Positions 27,566-38,702 are shown, counted from the stretch's first letter. The stretch: 64,000 nucleotides of DNA from Clavibacter michiganensis subsp. insidiosus (GCF_002240565.1 NZ_MZMO01000001.1:2046001-2110000), one strand, 5' to 3'. Program-made: numbers and translations. The notes: generated by a model not told the origin, from the letters alone.

Positions 27566-28012
27566 ATGTCCGTCACCCGCCGCCGCATGACCTGCTCCCC
27601 GTCCGACGTCGCCGAGGTGGTGGCCGACGGCTGGCTGTTCCCCTCCTGGGTCGTGGGCGCGTCCCGGATGCGGGCCGTCGACGACGCGTGGCCCGCGGTC
27701 GGCGCGCAGCTGCACCACTCCTTCGGCTCCTGGCCCGTCCTCATCGACGACGCCACCACGATCCTCGAGTGGGACGCCCCGCGCCGGATGGTCATGCAGC
27801 CGAAGGGCTGGCCGCTCGGCGAGGCGCGCGTGACCCTCGAGGTGCGGACGCTCCCCGACGGCTGCGAGGTGCGCATGACCGAGGTGGCCGTGCGCGGACC
27901 GGGGCGGCTCGTGCCGGCGCCGGTGATGGACCTGCTCCTGCACGCGCGCAACGTGGAGACGCTTCGCCGGCTCGCGTACCTGGCCGAGGGACGGCACGCG
28001 GGCCGCCGCTGA
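27566..28012 (+). CDS. SRPBCC (START-like) family protein
   Basis: A 148-residue single-domain protein with the pattern of polyketide-cyclase/START-like proteins: SVTRRRMTCSPSDVAEVVADGW at the N-terminus, an alternating beta region with WDAPRRMVMQP, and a long C-terminal helix (MDLLLHARNVETLRRLAYLAEG). Such proteins bind hydrophobic ligands. No catalytic residue can be named. It lies between the FAD oxidoreductase and the second acyl-CoA ligase. Confidence 0.82.
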   Translation: MSVTRRRMTCSPSDVAEVVADGWLFPSWVVGASRMRAVDDAWPAVGAQLHHSFGSWPVLIDDATTILEWDAPRRMVMQPKGWPLGEARVTLEVRTLPDGCEVRMTEVAVRGPGRLVPAPVMDLLLHARNVETLRRLAYLAEGRHAGRR

Positions 28013-28077
28013 TCCCCGCGCCACCCGCCTCCCCAGGCCGTCGCCTCCGCGTCACCGGAGACGACGCGCCCGCGGCC

Positions 28078-28083
28078 TAGGGT
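28078..28083 (+). promoter_or_regulatory. -10 box of second acyl-CoA ligase gene (leaderless)
   Basis: TAGGGT, seven bases before the GTG at 28091. This supports that GTG rather than the in-frame GTG at 28082. Confidence 0.45.
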
Positions 28084-28090
28084 GGGAGGG

Positions 28091-29779
28091 GTGACCACCC
28101 CCACCGAGCGGCCCTGGCTGGCCAGCTACGCGCCCGACGTCCCGCACGAGATCGACCTGCCGCAGGGATCGCTCGTCGACATCGTCGACCAGTCCGTGCT
28201 CCGGTTCCCCGGGGGCACGGCGCTCGACTTCCTCGGGGCGGAGACCAGCTACCGGGAGCTCGGCGAGCGGATCGCGCGCGCCGCGCAGGGTCTGCACGAC
28301 GCCGGCGTGCGCGCGGGGGACCCCGTCGCGATCGTGCTGCCGAACTGCCCGCAGCACGTCGTCGCGTTCTACGCGGTGCTGCGCCTCGGCGCGGTGGTCG
28401 TCGAGCACAACCCGCTGTACACGCCGCGCGAGCTGCAGCACCAGTTCGAGGACCACGGCGCCCGCACCGTGATCGCGTGGGACAGGTCGGTCGCCACGAT
28501 CCAGGCGCTGCCCGACGGCGTGCGGCCCGAGCGCATCGTGTCGGTCGACTTGACGCGCGCGATGCCCCGCCGCACCCGGCTGCTCCTCCGCCTGCCCGTC
28601 CCGAAGGCCCGCGCGGCGCGCGCCGCGATCGCCGCGAAGGTCACGGGCACGACCACCTGGGAGCGGATCTCGGCCGCCGCGCCCCTGCCCGCCGAGCACC
28701 CGCGGCCCGTGGCGACGGACCTCGCGGTCATCCAGTACACGAGCGGCACGACGGGCGCGCCCAAGGGCGCCGAGCTCACGCACCTGAACCTCAGCGCGAA
28801 CGCCGCCCAGTCCCGCGCGTGGGTGCCCACGGTCTCGCGCGGCACGAGCGTCGTCTACGCCGTGCTGCCGATGTTCCACGCCTACGGACTGACCCTCTGC
28901 CTCACCTTCGCGATGAGCATGGGCTCGCGCCTCGTGCTGTTCCCGCGCTTCGAGCCCGACCTCGTGCTGCAGGCGATCCGCCGCCACCCGCCGACCTTCC
29001 TCCCCGCCGTGCCGCCCATCTACACGCGGCTGCGCGAGGCCGCCGAGGCGCAGGGCGTCTCGCTCGAAGGCATCTCGATCTCCATCTCCGGCGCGATGGC
29101 GCTCCCCGAGTCGGTCGTCGTGCCGTGGGAGGAGCGAACCGGCGGCTGGCTCGTCGAGGGCTACGGCCTGTCGGAGTGCTCGCCCGTGCTGATGGCGAAC
29201 CCCGTCGGCGACACGCGCCGCGCGGGCACGGTCGGCCTGCCGCTGCCCAACACGGAGGTGCGCGTCGTGGACCCCCAGGACCCGACCGTCGACCGGCCCG
29301 CAGGCGAGCCCGGCGAGCTGCTCGTGCGCGGACCCCAGGTGTTCCGCGGCTACCACGGCCGCCCGGACGAGACCGCCGCCGTGCTGCTCGAGGGCGGCTG
29401 GTTCCGCACGGGCGACGTGGTGACGATCGACGAGGACGGCTTCGTGCGCATCGCCGACCGGATCAAGGAGCTCATCATCTCGGGCGGGTTCAACGTCTCG
29501 CCGAGCGAGGTCGAGGACGCGGTCCGCGAGCTCCCGGGCGTGCGGGACGTCGCCGTGGTCGGGATCCCGCGCGTCGGCGGCGACGAGGAGGTCGTGGCGG
29601 CCGTGGTGCTCGAGGAGGGCGCGACGCTCGACGAGCAGGCCGCGCGGACGACGCTGCGCGGCGAGCTGGCCGCCTACAAGGTGCCGCGACGGATCGTGGT
29701 GCTCGACGAGCTGCCGACGTCGCTGCTCGGCAAGGTGCTGCGCCGGAAGGTGCGCGAGGGGATCGTCGAGGCGGAGTAG
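28091..29779 (+). CDS. long-chain fatty acid-CoA ligase, second copy
   Basis: A 562-residue ANL enzyme, collinear with the first copy from RPW near the N-terminus to GKVLRRKVREG at the end and sharing long identical runs such as LPNCPQHV and EHNPLYTPREL. Key motifs are VIQYTSGTTGAPKGA, GYGLSECSP, GWFRTGDVV and the catalytic Lys in LLGKVLRRK. The replacement of LTET by LSEC and differences in the substrate tunnel region suggest a different acyl chain preference. It appears to be an old duplication with the intervening genes as cargo. Confidence 0.9.
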   Translation: MTTPTERPWLASYAPDVPHEIDLPQGSLVDIVDQSVLRFPGGTALDFLGAETSYRELGERIARAAQGLHDAGVRAGDPVAIVLPNCPQHVVAFYAVLRLGAVVVEHNPLYTPRELQHQFEDHGARTVIAWDRSVATIQALPDGVRPERIVSVDLTRAMPRRTRLLLRLPVPKARAARAAIAAKVTGTTTWERISAAAPLPAEHPRPVATDLAVIQYTSGTTGAPKGAELTHLNLSANAAQSRAWVPTVSRGTSVVYAVLPMFHAYGLTLCLTFAMSMGSRLVLFPRFEPDLVLQAIRRHPPTFLPAVPPIYTRLREAAEAQGVSLEGISISISGAMALPESVVVPWEERTGGWLVEGYGLSECSPVLMANPVGDTRRAGTVGLPLPNTEVRVVDPQDPTVDRPAGEPGELLVRGPQVFRGYHGRPDETAAVLLEGGWFRTGDVVTIDEDGFVRIADRIKELIISGGFNVSPSEVEDAVRELPGVRDVAVVGIPRVGGDEEVVAAVVLEEGATLDEQAARTTLRGELAAYKVPRRIVVLDELPTSLLGKVLRRKVREGIVEAE

Positions 29780-29783
29780 GGGC

Positions 29784-29799
29784 CCGGGCGTCCGCCCGG
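29784..29799. terminator. short hairpin between convergent genes
   Basis: CCGGGCG-TC-CGCCCGG, seven pairs with a tiny loop, flanked by GGGGCCC on both sides that could extend the structure. It lies between the second acyl-CoA ligase and the convergent GDFG-repeat gene. Confidence 0.5.
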
Positions 29800-29812
29800 A
29801 GGCGGCGGGGCC

Positions 29813-30484
29813 CTAGAAGAAGTCGCCGCCGCCGAAGTCGCCGCCGCCCATGTCGGCGCGGCCGCCGAAGTCGCCGGCCCCGAAGTCGCCGCTGCCGAAG
29901 TCGCCGGCTCCCGCGTCGGCGCCGCCCACGTCGGCCGCGCCCACGTCACCCGCGTCCGCTCCGCCCGCGTCTGCGCCCCCGTCGGCACCGTCCGCGCCCG
30001 CCTGGTCCTGGCCGACCGCGTCGGGGATGAGCGCCTGCGCGATGGCCGAGCCGACCACGACGCCCGCGATGGTGCCGAGCATGGATCCGGCGATCACGCC
30101 GCCCATGCCCATCCCGGCGCCTCCGCCGCCCGCGAGGCCGCCGCGCGGGCCGAGCGTGCGCTCCAGCGTGCCGGGCGCGCGCATCTCGGAGCGCGTGGCG
30201 GAGCGGGCGAGCGACTCGGGGCGGTCGTCCACGGGCGCGTCTCCCTCGGCGGCGTCCGAGCTCAGCTGGCGGAAGAGGATCTCGCGCTGCTCCGGGGTGA
30301 GCTTGCGGAACGCCTCGATGTGGACCTCCTCGATCCTCTCCGGCGGCGCGGTGCGGAGGAGGTAGCGGTAGCGCTCGACGGCGATCTCGTCGGCGCTGCG
30401 CTCGACCGGAGCGTCGCCCGATCGACGGTCACGTCGTCCGGCGGGCTGCTCGTCGCGGCCCAGGAGCCTGTCCAGGAATCCCAT
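29813..30484 (-). CDS. hypothetical protein with Gly/Asp-rich GDFG repeat tail
   Basis: A 223-residue protein. The N-terminal 100 residues are charged and helical (MGFLDRLLGR, then IEAFRKLTPEQREILFRQL). Residues about 120-150 form a glycine-rich hydrophobic segment (GGVIAGSMLGTIAGVVVGSAIAQAL), likely a membrane span. The tail is built of A-D-G-G units ending in GDFG repeats and a terminal Phe-Phe. Relatives in actinobacteria are sometimes labelled cation-transporting ATPase, but there is no ATPase motif here. The ATG at 30484 is preferred. Confidence 0.72.
   Translation of the reverse strand: MGFLDRLLGRDEQPAGRRDRRSGDAPVERSADEIAVERYRYLLRTAPPERIEEVHIEAFRKLTPEQREILFRQLSSDAAEGDAPVDDRPESLARSATRSEMRAPGTLERTLGPRGGLAGGGGAGMGMGGVIAGSMLGTIAGVVVGSAIAQALIPDAVGQDQAGADGADGGADAGGADAGDVGAADVGGADAGAGDFGSGDFGAGDFGGRADMGGGDFGGGDFF
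29819..29927 (-). repeat. degenerate 15-base tandem repeat coding GDFG units
   Basis: The 3' end of the gene at 29813-30484 is made of repeated units close to GGCGACTTCGG(C) on the coding strand, giving repeated GDFG peptides. The copies differ at third positions, so the repeat has been kept at the protein level rather than arising very recently. Confidence 0.6.
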
Positions 30485-30619
30485 GGTGGTGCCTCTCACC
30501 GGGGCCGGATCGGCGCGGGTCGCCGACCTCGTCGGCCTCCGGCCACCGTACGCCGCGGGTCCGGGAGCCCCGTGGGAGCAGGGTGCGCATCGCCTCCGCC
30601 AGCGGGGCGCGCGCCGGTG

Positions 30620-31336
30620 TCAGCGGTCGCCCGCGGATCCGCGCTGCTGGACCCGGCGGCGCACGGCGCGGACGACGAGCAGGAGGAGCAGGAGCCCGAG
30701 CACGCCGTACACGGCGTAGTCGAGGTACTGCGCGTACCGGTCGATCAGCTCGTACTGGCTGCCGAGGGCCGCGCCCAGGCCGATCAGGGCGCCGTTCCAG
30801 AGGCCGCTGCCGGCGATCGTGTAGAAGCTGAACGTGCCGAGGTGCATGCCGGCCGCGCCCGCGGGCAGGGAGATCAGGCTGCGGACGCCCGGCACGAGGC
30901 GGCCGAAGAACACCGCCGAGCGGCCGTGGCGGTGGAACCACGCGGCGGCCACCTCGAAGTCGTGGCGCTCCACGAGCGGCAGCTTCGCGAGCACGCGGAT
31001 CGTCCGCTCCTCCCCCGCCTTCCGGCCCAGCCAGTAGAGGAGGAGGGCGCCGAGGTAGGCGCCGAGCGTGCTGGCGACGATGACGAGCACCAGGTTCATG
31101 CGGCCCGTGGCCGCGACGAAGCCCGCGAGCGGCAGCACCACCTCGCTCGGGATGGGCGGGAAGACCGTCTCGATGAACGTCATCGCGCCGACGCCCGCCT
31201 CGCCCAGCGCCTCGATCACGCGCGCCGCGGCGCCCACGAGCCCGTCGAGGCCCTGGAGCGGATCCTCGCCCGTCGCGGCGGGACGGATCCCGGCGGTCGT
31301 CGTCGGCAGGAGGGTCGGCGGCAGGAGAGCGGTCAC
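30620..31336 (-). CDS. DedA family membrane protein
   Basis: A 238-residue membrane protein of the DedA (SNARE-associated/VTT) family, involved in membrane homeostasis and, in characterised cases, undecaprenyl-phosphate or lipid translocation. The family motif FIETVFPPIPSEVVLPLAG is near residue 55, and FFGRLVPGVRSLISLPAG with its conserved Arg residues is near residue 143. Hydrophobic spans follow. The GTG at 31336 is supported by TACCGT six bases upstream. It is divergent from the lipoprotein gene. Confidence 0.92.
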   Translation of the reverse strand: MTALLPPTLLPTTTAGIRPAATGEDPLQGLDGLVGAAARVIEALGEAGVGAMTFIETVFPPIPSEVVLPLAGFVAATGRMNLVLVIVASTLGAYLGALLLYWLGRKAGEERTIRVLAKLPLVERHDFEVAAAWFHRHGRSAVFFGRLVPGVRSLISLPAGAAGMHLGTFSFYTIAGSGLWNGALIGLGAALGSQYELIDRYAQYLDYAVYGVLGLLLLLLVVRAVRRRVQQRGSAGDR

Positions 31337-31342
31337 CGGACC

Positions 31343-31348
31343 ACGGTA
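31343..31348 (-). promoter_or_regulatory. -10 box of dedA-like gene (leaderless)
   Basis: TACCGT on the minus strand, six bases before the GTG at 31336. Confidence 0.5.
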
Positions 31349-31447
31349 CCGGGCGACACCTGGGGCGCCCACGGGGGTGACGGCCGGCGGATGCCGCCGT
31401 GCTCCGCGCGGCGGCGATGCGTCCGCCCGCCCCCGCCGGGGGTCGCG

Positions 31448-31453
31448 TAGCGT
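31448..31453 (+). promoter_or_regulatory. -10 box of orphan lipoprotein gene (leaderless)
   Basis: TAGCGT, six bases before the GTG at 31460 and nine before the following ATG, favouring the GTG as start. Confidence 0.45.
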
Positions 31454-31459
31454 GGTCGG

Positions 31460-33109
31460 GTGATGTCCCCCCTCCGCCTCCCCCGGTCCCTCCGCACCTC
31501 CGTCTCCCTCCTCGCCGCCGTCGGCCTCGTCGCGGGCCTCGGCGCCTGCACCGCCGAGGACCGGGCGCCCGAGGTGCTCCGTCCGGTGACCGCCGCGCCC
31601 GATGCGCCGCTCACCGTCGTGGGCCAGGCCGACGACTCGGACGCGTCCGTCGCCATGAGCGCCAGCCTCTTCCGCCAGGCGCCCGTCGCCGTGCTGGCGC
31701 CCGCGGGCGACCTCGCCGCCCAGGAGCTCGCGGCCGAGGCCGCGGTCGCGCTCGGCGCCCCGCTCCTCGTCCAGGGCTCGGGGGCGGAGTCCGAGATCCA
31801 GCGCCTGGGATCCTCGGGGGTGCTCGCCGTCGGCGACCTCGGGGACGACGCCACCTCCGCGCTGCCCGGCTCGACCTCGATCGTGCGGGCCGATCGCGCC
31901 GCCGACGTGGCCCGGGTGACCGGGGCCGAGATCGCGGACGCGCCCGACCAGGAACCGTCCGCCGCCGTGTCGCGCGTGGCCGCGCTCCCCGCGCCCGACG
32001 GCGACGCCGCGCCCACGCCCCCGACCGCCGGATCCGGGGACGACGCCCTCCCCGCCACCGCGCCCGCGGCCGCCCTCGCCGGGGCGCACGCGCTCGCCAC
32101 CGACGCCGCGTCCTCGCTCGCCGCGGTCGCGACGGCGCGGGCCGCCGGCGTCGGCGTGACGGTCGTGCCCGAGACGTCGCCGGATCCGCGGGCCTCGGCC
32201 GACGCGGTCGCCGCGCTGCACGAGGCGGGCGCGACGAGCACCATCGCCGTCGGGGCCGCCTACGCGGACGACGCCTCGCTCGAGGGCCGCATCCGCACCG
32301 CGTCCACGGGCGACCAGCTCCCGGGAGGCGGCCAGCTCGTCCTCCCGGGCAAGCGCTACGTCGCGCTCTACGGCGCGGCCGGCACCGGCGCGCTCGGCGT
32401 GCTGGGCGAGCAGGGACCCGCGGACGCCGTCGCGCGCGCGAAGGCGCAGGCCGCCGAGTACCAGCCGTACTCCGACGAGCCCGTGATCCCCATGTTCGAG
32501 CTGATCGCCACGGTCGCCGCCGGATCCGCGGGCCCCGACGGCGACTACTCCTCCGAGGTCCCCGTCGAGACGCTGCAGCCCTGGATCGACGCCGCCCGGG
32601 ACGCCGGCGTCTACGTCGTCATCGACCTCCAGCCCGGCCGCACCGACTTCCTCACGCAGGCGAAGCGCTACGCGTCGGTGCTCGCGCAGCCGGGGGTCGG
32701 CCTCGCGCTCGATCCCGAGTGGCGGATGGGCCCCGACCAGGTGCCGCTCAAGCAGATCGGCAGCGTCTCCGCGGCCGAGGTCGACGCCACGACCGACTGG
32801 CTCGCCGGCGTCGTGCGCGAGAAGGGTCTCCCGCAGAAGATGCTCGTGCTGCACCAGTTCCGGCTCAGCATGATCCAGGACCGCGCGTCGCTCGACATGG
32901 ACCACCCCGAGCTCGCGATGCTCGTCCATGCCGACGGGCAGGGCGGGCAGCCCGACAAGCAGGCGACCTGGCGGGCCCTGCACGCGGACGCGCCGGCCGG
33001 GATGGCCTGGGGCTGGAAGAACTTCATCGACGAGGACACGCCGATGCTCACGCCGGAGCAGACCATGCGCGAGGTCTCCCCCGTGCCGGACCTCGTCACC
33101 TACCAGTAG
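31460..33109 (+). CDS. secreted lipoprotein of unknown function
   Basis: A 549-residue protein. It starts with a basic n-region, a hydrophobic core and a lipobox, LGAC, with the cysteine at about residue 30, so it should be lipid-anchored outside the membrane. Residues about 50-300 contain repeats resembling cell-wall-binding repeat 2 folds (alternating VAVLAPAGDLAAQELAAEAAVALGAPLLV with LGSSGVLAVGDL). The C-terminal 230 residues look like a TIM-barrel-type domain (VVIDLQPGR, LALDPEW, MLVLHQF, WGWKNF). I can name no catalytic activity. Confidence 0.78.
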   Translation: MMSPLRLPRSLRTSVSLLAAVGLVAGLGACTAEDRAPEVLRPVTAAPDAPLTVVGQADDSDASVAMSASLFRQAPVAVLAPAGDLAAQELAAEAAVALGAPLLVQGSGAESEIQRLGSSGVLAVGDLGDDATSALPGSTSIVRADRAADVARVTGAEIADAPDQEPSAAVSRVAALPAPDGDAAPTPPTAGSGDDALPATAPAAALAGAHALATDAASSLAAVATARAAGVGVTVVPETSPDPRASADAVAALHEAGATSTIAVGAAYADDASLEGRIRTASTGDQLPGGGQLVLPGKRYVALYGAAGTGALGVLGEQGPADAVARAKAQAAEYQPYSDEPVIPMFELIATVAAGSAGPDGDYSSEVPVETLQPWIDAARDAGVYVVIDLQPGRTDFLTQAKRYASVLAQPGVGLALDPEWRMGPDQVPLKQIGSVSAAEVDATTDWLAGVVREKGLPQKMLVLHQFRLSMIQDRASLDMDHPELAMLVHADGQGGQPDKQATWRALHADAPAGMAWGWKNFIDEDTPMLTPEQTMREVSPVPDLVTYQ

Positions 33110-33127
33110 CCGCGACCCGCGTGGGCG

Positions 33128-34761
<1,634 letters not shown>

Positions 34762-34765
<4 letters not shown>

Positions 34766-36264
34766 GAGGCCTGCGCGCGCTCGAGCACGAGCTCGCGGAC
34801 GCGGGCCGCGTCCGCCTGGCCGCGCATGGCCTTCATCACGGCGCCGATGACGGCGCCGGCGGCCTGCACCTTGCCGTCGCGGATCTTCGCGAGCACGTCG
34901 GGCTGCGCCTGCAGCGCCGCGTCGATCGCCTCGATGAGCGGGCCGTCGTCGGACACGACCGCGAGCCCGCGGGCGTCCACGACCTCCTGCGCCGTGCCTT
35001 CGCCGTCGATGACGCCCTCGATCACGTCGCGCGCGAGGCGGTTCGTCAGCGTGCCGGCCTCGACCAGCTCGATGACGGACGCGACCTGCGCGGGGCTGAT
35101 GAGCGTCGCCGCGTCCACACCGCGCGCGTTCGCGATGCGGGCGATCTCGCCCGTCCACCACTTGCGCGCCGTCTGCGGGGCGGCCCCGGCCTCGACCGTG
35201 TCCACCAGCTCGGTGAGGAGCCCGGAGTTCACGACGTCCTGGAACTCGAGGTCGGTGAAGCCCCACTCGGCCTTGAGGCGACGGCGGCGGATCGCGGGCG
35301 CCTCGGGCAGGGCCGCCCGCAGCTCCTCGATCAGCTCGGCGCTCGGCTGCACGGGCAGCAGGTCGGGCTCCGGGAAGTAGCGGTAGTCGTCGGCGTCGCT
35401 CTTCGGGCGGCCAGCCGAGGTGCGGCCGGTGTCCTCGTGCCAGTGCCGTGTCTCCTGCGTGATCGTGCCGCCGGACGCGAGGATCGCCGCCTGGCGCTGG
35501 ATCTCGTAGCGGATCGCGCGCTCGACGCTGCGGAGCGAGTTGACGTTCTTCGTCTCCGTGCGGGTGCCGAGCTTCCCGGATCCGCGCGGGCTCAGCGAGA
35601 TGTTCGCGTCGCAGCGCAGGTTGCCGCGCTCCATCTTCGCGTCGGAGATGCCGAGCGCCACGACGATGTCGCGGATGGTCGACACGTACGCCTTCGCGAG
35701 CTCGGGGGCCTCGGCCTCCGCGCCGTAGATGATGTCGGTGACGATCTCCACGAGCGGCACTCCGGCGCGGTTGTAGTCGACCAGCGAGTGGTCGGCGCCC
35801 TGGATGCGGCCCGTCGCACCGCCCACGTGCGTGAGCTTCCCGGCGTCCTCCTCCATGTGCGCGCGCTCGATCGGCACCGTGACGATGCGGCCGTCGGGCA
35901 TCTCGACCTCGACGGAGCCGCGGAACGCTATGGGCTCGTCGAACTGGCTGATCTGGTAGTTCTTCGCGAGGTCCGGGTAGAAGTAGTTCTTCCGGGCGAA
36001 GCGCGAGCTGGGCGCGATCTCGCAGCCGAGCGCGAGGCCCAGGCTGATCGAGTAGCGCACCGCCTGCTCGTTCACCACGGGCAGCGAGCCCGGGAGACCC
36101 AGGTCGACCGGCGTGATGTTGGTGTTGGGCTCGCCGCCGAAGAAGTTCGGGGCGTCGGAGAACATCTTCGTGCGCGTGTTCAGCTCCACGTGCACCTCGA
36201 ACCCGAGCACGGGCTCGAACATCTCGATGGCCTTGTCGTAGTCCATCAGCTCGGCCTTGGCCAT
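34762..36264 (-). CDS. gatB: Asp-tRNA(Asn)/Glu-tRNA(Gln) amidotransferase subunit B
   Basis: A 500-residue subunit of the GatCAB amidotransferase, which converts mischarged Glu-tRNA(Gln) and Asp-tRNA(Asn). Motifs include [15 protein letters not shown], the [16 protein letters not shown] block, HMEEDAGKL, and [14 protein letters not shown], with a C-terminal YqeY-like tRNA-binding domain ending [18 protein letters not shown]. The ATG at 36264 shares one base with the gatA stop. Confidence 0.97.
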
Positions 36265-37811
36265 CAGTGCGTGTCTCCGTCCGTGGTGCGGCGCGCGGCG
36301 CGCGCGAGCTCGGGTGCCTGGGCGAGCAGGGGTCCGCCCCACTGCCGCTCGAGGATCCCCTCGAGCGCGGCGCCGACCGTGTAGAGGCGCGCGTCCTCGC
36401 GGGCGGGCGCCATGAACTGGATCCCGACGGGCAGGCCGTCCTCGGGCGCGAGCCCGATGGGGAGGCCGATGCCGGGGACGCCCGCGAGGTTCGCGGGGAT
36501 CGTGGTGAGGTCGTTGAGGTACATCGCCAGTGGGTCGTCGAGCTTCTCGCCGAGCTTGAACGCCGTGGTGGGCGCCGACGGGGTGACCAGCACGTCGACC
36601 TGCTGGAACGCGGCGTCGAAGTCGCGCTGGATCAGCGTGCGCACCCGCTGCGCGCTGCCGTAGTACGCGTCGTAGTAGCCGGCGCTCAGCGCGTACGTGC
36701 CGAGGATGATGCGGCGCTTGACCTCGGGGCCGAAGCCGGCCTCGCGGGTCGCCGCCATGACGTCCTCGACGGTGCCGCCGCCGGGCGGGTTCACGCGGAG
36801 GCCGAAGCGCACCGAGTCGAACTTGGCGAGGTTGCTCGACGCCTCCGCGGGGAGGATCAGGTAGTACGCGGCGATGGCGTGCTCGAAGTTCGGGGCGGAG
36901 ACCTCGACGATCTCGGCGCCCGCCTGCTCGAGGAGGTCGAGCGCCTCGCGGAAGCGCTGCGTGACGCCGGCCTGGAAGCCCTCGCCGTCGAGCTGCTTCA
37001 CGACGCCGATGCGGAGCCCCTTCACGGATCCCTCGCGCTGCCCGGCCCGCGCGGCGTCCGCGAACGACGGCCACGCGTCGGGGAGCGACGTGGAGTCGCG
37101 CGGGTCGTGCCCGCCGATGACGTCGTGCACGAGCGCCGAGTCGAGCACCGTGCGGGACACGGGGCCGACCTGGTCGAGGCTGGAGGCGAGCGCGATCGCG
37201 CCGTAGCGGCTGACGCCGCCGTAGGTCGGCTTGACGCCGACGGATCCGGTGACGGCGGCGGGCTGGCGGATGGATCCGCCGGTGTCGGAGCCGAGCGCGA
37301 CGGGCGCCTCGAACGCGGCGACCGCGGCCGCGGATCCGCCGCCCGAGCCGCCGGGGATGCGGTCGAGGTCCCACGGGTTGTGCGTGGCGCCGAAGGCGGA
37401 GTGCTCGGTGGAGGAGCCCATCGCGAACTCGTCCATGTTGGTCTTGCCGAGCGGCACGAGGCCGGCGGCGCGGAGGCGCTGGACGACGGTGGCGTCGTAC
37501 GGCGGGGTCCAGCCCTCGAGCATGCGCGAGCCCGCGGTGGACGGCATGTCGATGGTGCAGAGCACGTCCTTGATCGCGATGGGCACGCCCGCGAGCGGCC
37601 CGAGCGGGGCGCCGTCGGCGCGCTGCGCGTCGATCTCCGCGGCGCGCCCGAGCGCGCGCTCACCGGAGACGTGGAGGAACGCGTGGACGTCGCCGTCGAC
37701 GTGGTCGATGCGGTCGAGGTGCGCGCGCACGGCGTCGACGCTGGAGACCTCGCGGGAGGCGAGGCGGTCGGCGAGGTCGGCGGCGCTGAGGCGCGTGAGG
37801 TCGTCGGTCAT
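36264..37811 (-). CDS. gatA: Asp-tRNA(Asn)/Glu-tRNA(Gln) amidotransferase subunit A
   Basis: A 515-residue amidase-signature protein that releases ammonia from glutamine for transamidation. The Ser-cisSer-Lys triad is visible: Lys in [11 protein letters not shown], and the serines in [14 protein letters not shown] and [13 protein letters not shown]. The ATG start at 37811 lies seven bases after the gatC stop. Confidence 0.97.
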   Translation of the reverse strand: MTDDLTRLSAADLADRLASREVSSVDAVRAHLDRIDHVDGDVHAFLHVSGERALGRAAEIDAQRADGAPLGPLAGVPIAIKDVLCTIDMPSTAGSRMLEGWTPPYDATVVQRLRAAGLVPLGKTNMDEFAMGSSTEHSAFGATHNPWDLDRIPGGSGGGSAAAVAAFEAPVALGSDTGGSIRQPAAVTGSVGVKPTYGGVSRYGAIALASSLDQVGPVSRTVLDSALVHDVIGGHDPRDSTSLPDAWPSFADAARAGQREGSVKGLRIGVVKQLDGEGFQAGVTQRFREALDLLEQAGAEIVEVSAPNFEHAIAAYYLILPAEASSNLAKFDSVRFGLRVNPPGGGTVEDVMAATREAGFGPEVKRRIILGTYALSAGYYDAYYGSAQRVRTLIQRDFDAAFQQVDVLVTPSAPTTAFKLGEKLDDPLAMYLNDLTTIPANLAGVPGIGLPIGLAPEDGLPVGIQFMAPAREDARLYTVGAALEGILERQWGGPLLAQAPELARAARRTTDGDTH

Positions 37812-37818
37812 GGTGCTC

Positions 37819-38187
37819 CTACTGCTCTTCGCCGAGGATCGCCGACACCTTGAAGCGGGATCCGTCGTGCTCGGGTGCGCCCGCGAGCGCCTGGGCGGTG
37901 GTCAGCGTCTCCCCCGGCACGTCGGGCCGGTACACGTTCACGAGCGGGATCGGGTGGCTCGTGGCCGGCACGTCCGGCCCCGCGACCGCGGTGACCTTCG
38001 CGACGGACTCGACGATGAGGCCGAGCTCGGTCGTGAGCTGGTCGATCTCCTCGGCGCTCAGGCGGATGCGCGCGAGGCCGGCGAGGTGCTCCACCTGCTC
38101 CCGGCTGATCTGCTCCGTGGGGGTCGGCGCCTGGGGGGTCTCGTCCCCGCTGGTCGCGTCGGCGGTCTCGGGCCGGGTGTCGGGCAT
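37819..38187 (-). CDS. gatC: Asp-tRNA(Asn)/Glu-tRNA(Gln) amidotransferase subunit C
   Basis: A 122-residue GatC with the usual helix ([22 protein letters not shown], about residues 26-47) and a C-terminal strand ending [10 protein letters not shown] that wraps around GatA. The first 25 residues are an extra acidic, Pro-rich segment. It heads the gatC-gatA-gatB-abcF operon. A TAGAAT hexamer at 38224-38229 (minus strand) is a likely -10 box, giving a leader of about 30 bases. Confidence 0.93.
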   Translation of the reverse strand: MPDTRPETADATSGDETPQAPTPTEQISREQVEHLAGLARIRLSAEEIDQLTTELGLIVESVAKVTAVAGPDVPATSHPIPLVNVYRPDVPGETLTTAQALAGAPEHDGSRFKVSAILGEEQ

Positions 38188-38223
38188 GCGTCTCCAAAGG
38201 ACTGTGTGCGGGGGTACCGGGAG

Positions 38224-38229
38224 ATTCTA
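38224..38229 (-). promoter_or_regulatory. -10 box of gatC-gatA-gatB-abcF operon
   Basis: TAGAAT on the minus strand, 36 bases before the gatC ATG; a GGAG ribosome binding site lies between them. Confidence 0.5.
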
Positions 38230-38230
38230 T

Positions 38231-38236
38231 TAGCGT
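38231..38236 (+). promoter_or_regulatory. -10 box of META lipoprotein gene (leaderless)
   Basis: TAGCGT, seven bases before the ATG at 38244. It sits back to back with the gatC -10 box. Confidence 0.45.
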
Positions 38237-38243
38237 GACCACC

Positions 38244-38690
38244 ATGCCCACCGCCGCCCGGATCCCCGCCCGCCGCCGATCCGGAGGCCCTCGCTCCGCC
38301 GCCGTCGCCGCCGTCGCCGCGCTGGCCCTCGTGCCGCTCGCCGGGTGCGCGCCCGTCAGCGACGTGCGCGGGAACTGGCACCTGGTGTCCGGATCCGACT
38401 CCGCGGGCGACCTCGGCGTCGGCGACACGCTCATCACCATGCGCGTCGGCGGCGGCGAGGTCAGCGGACGCGGCCCGTGCAACGACTACTCGGGGCGCAT
38501 CGGCGCGCGCGGCGACGGCATGCTCGGCGGGCTCGCCCCGGGCGCGCTCCCGTGCGAGGACGGGGGCCTCGAGGCGCGCTACTTCCAGGACCTCGCCTCG
38601 GTGTCGTCGCTCGAGGTGGACGACGGCCACCTCGTCGCCACCGGCCCCGACGAGGTGCGGCTGGAGTACGCCGAGCGCAGCCGCGGCTGA
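38244..38690 (+). CDS. META domain lipoprotein
   Basis: A protein of 148 residues. A twin-arginine-rich n-region and hydrophobic core are followed by a lipobox, LAGC (cysteine at about residue 35), predicting an exported lipid-anchored protein. The mature part has the META/HslJ pattern RGNWHLVSG ... GRGPCNDYSGRI, a small beta domain of unclear role sometimes tied to stress or antibiotic tolerance. I choose the ATG at 38244 because a TAGCGT hexamer lies seven bases upstream; a GTG at 38235 overlaps that hexamer. Confidence 0.82.
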   Translation: MPTAARIPARRRSGGPRSAAVAAVAALALVPLAGCAPVSDVRGNWHLVSGSDSAGDLGVGDTLITMRVGGGEVSGRGPCNDYSGRIGARGDGMLGGLAPGALPCEDGGLEARYFQDLASVSSLEVDDGHLVATGPDEVRLEYAERSRG

Positions 38691-38702
38691 CCGCGGTGCC
38701 CG

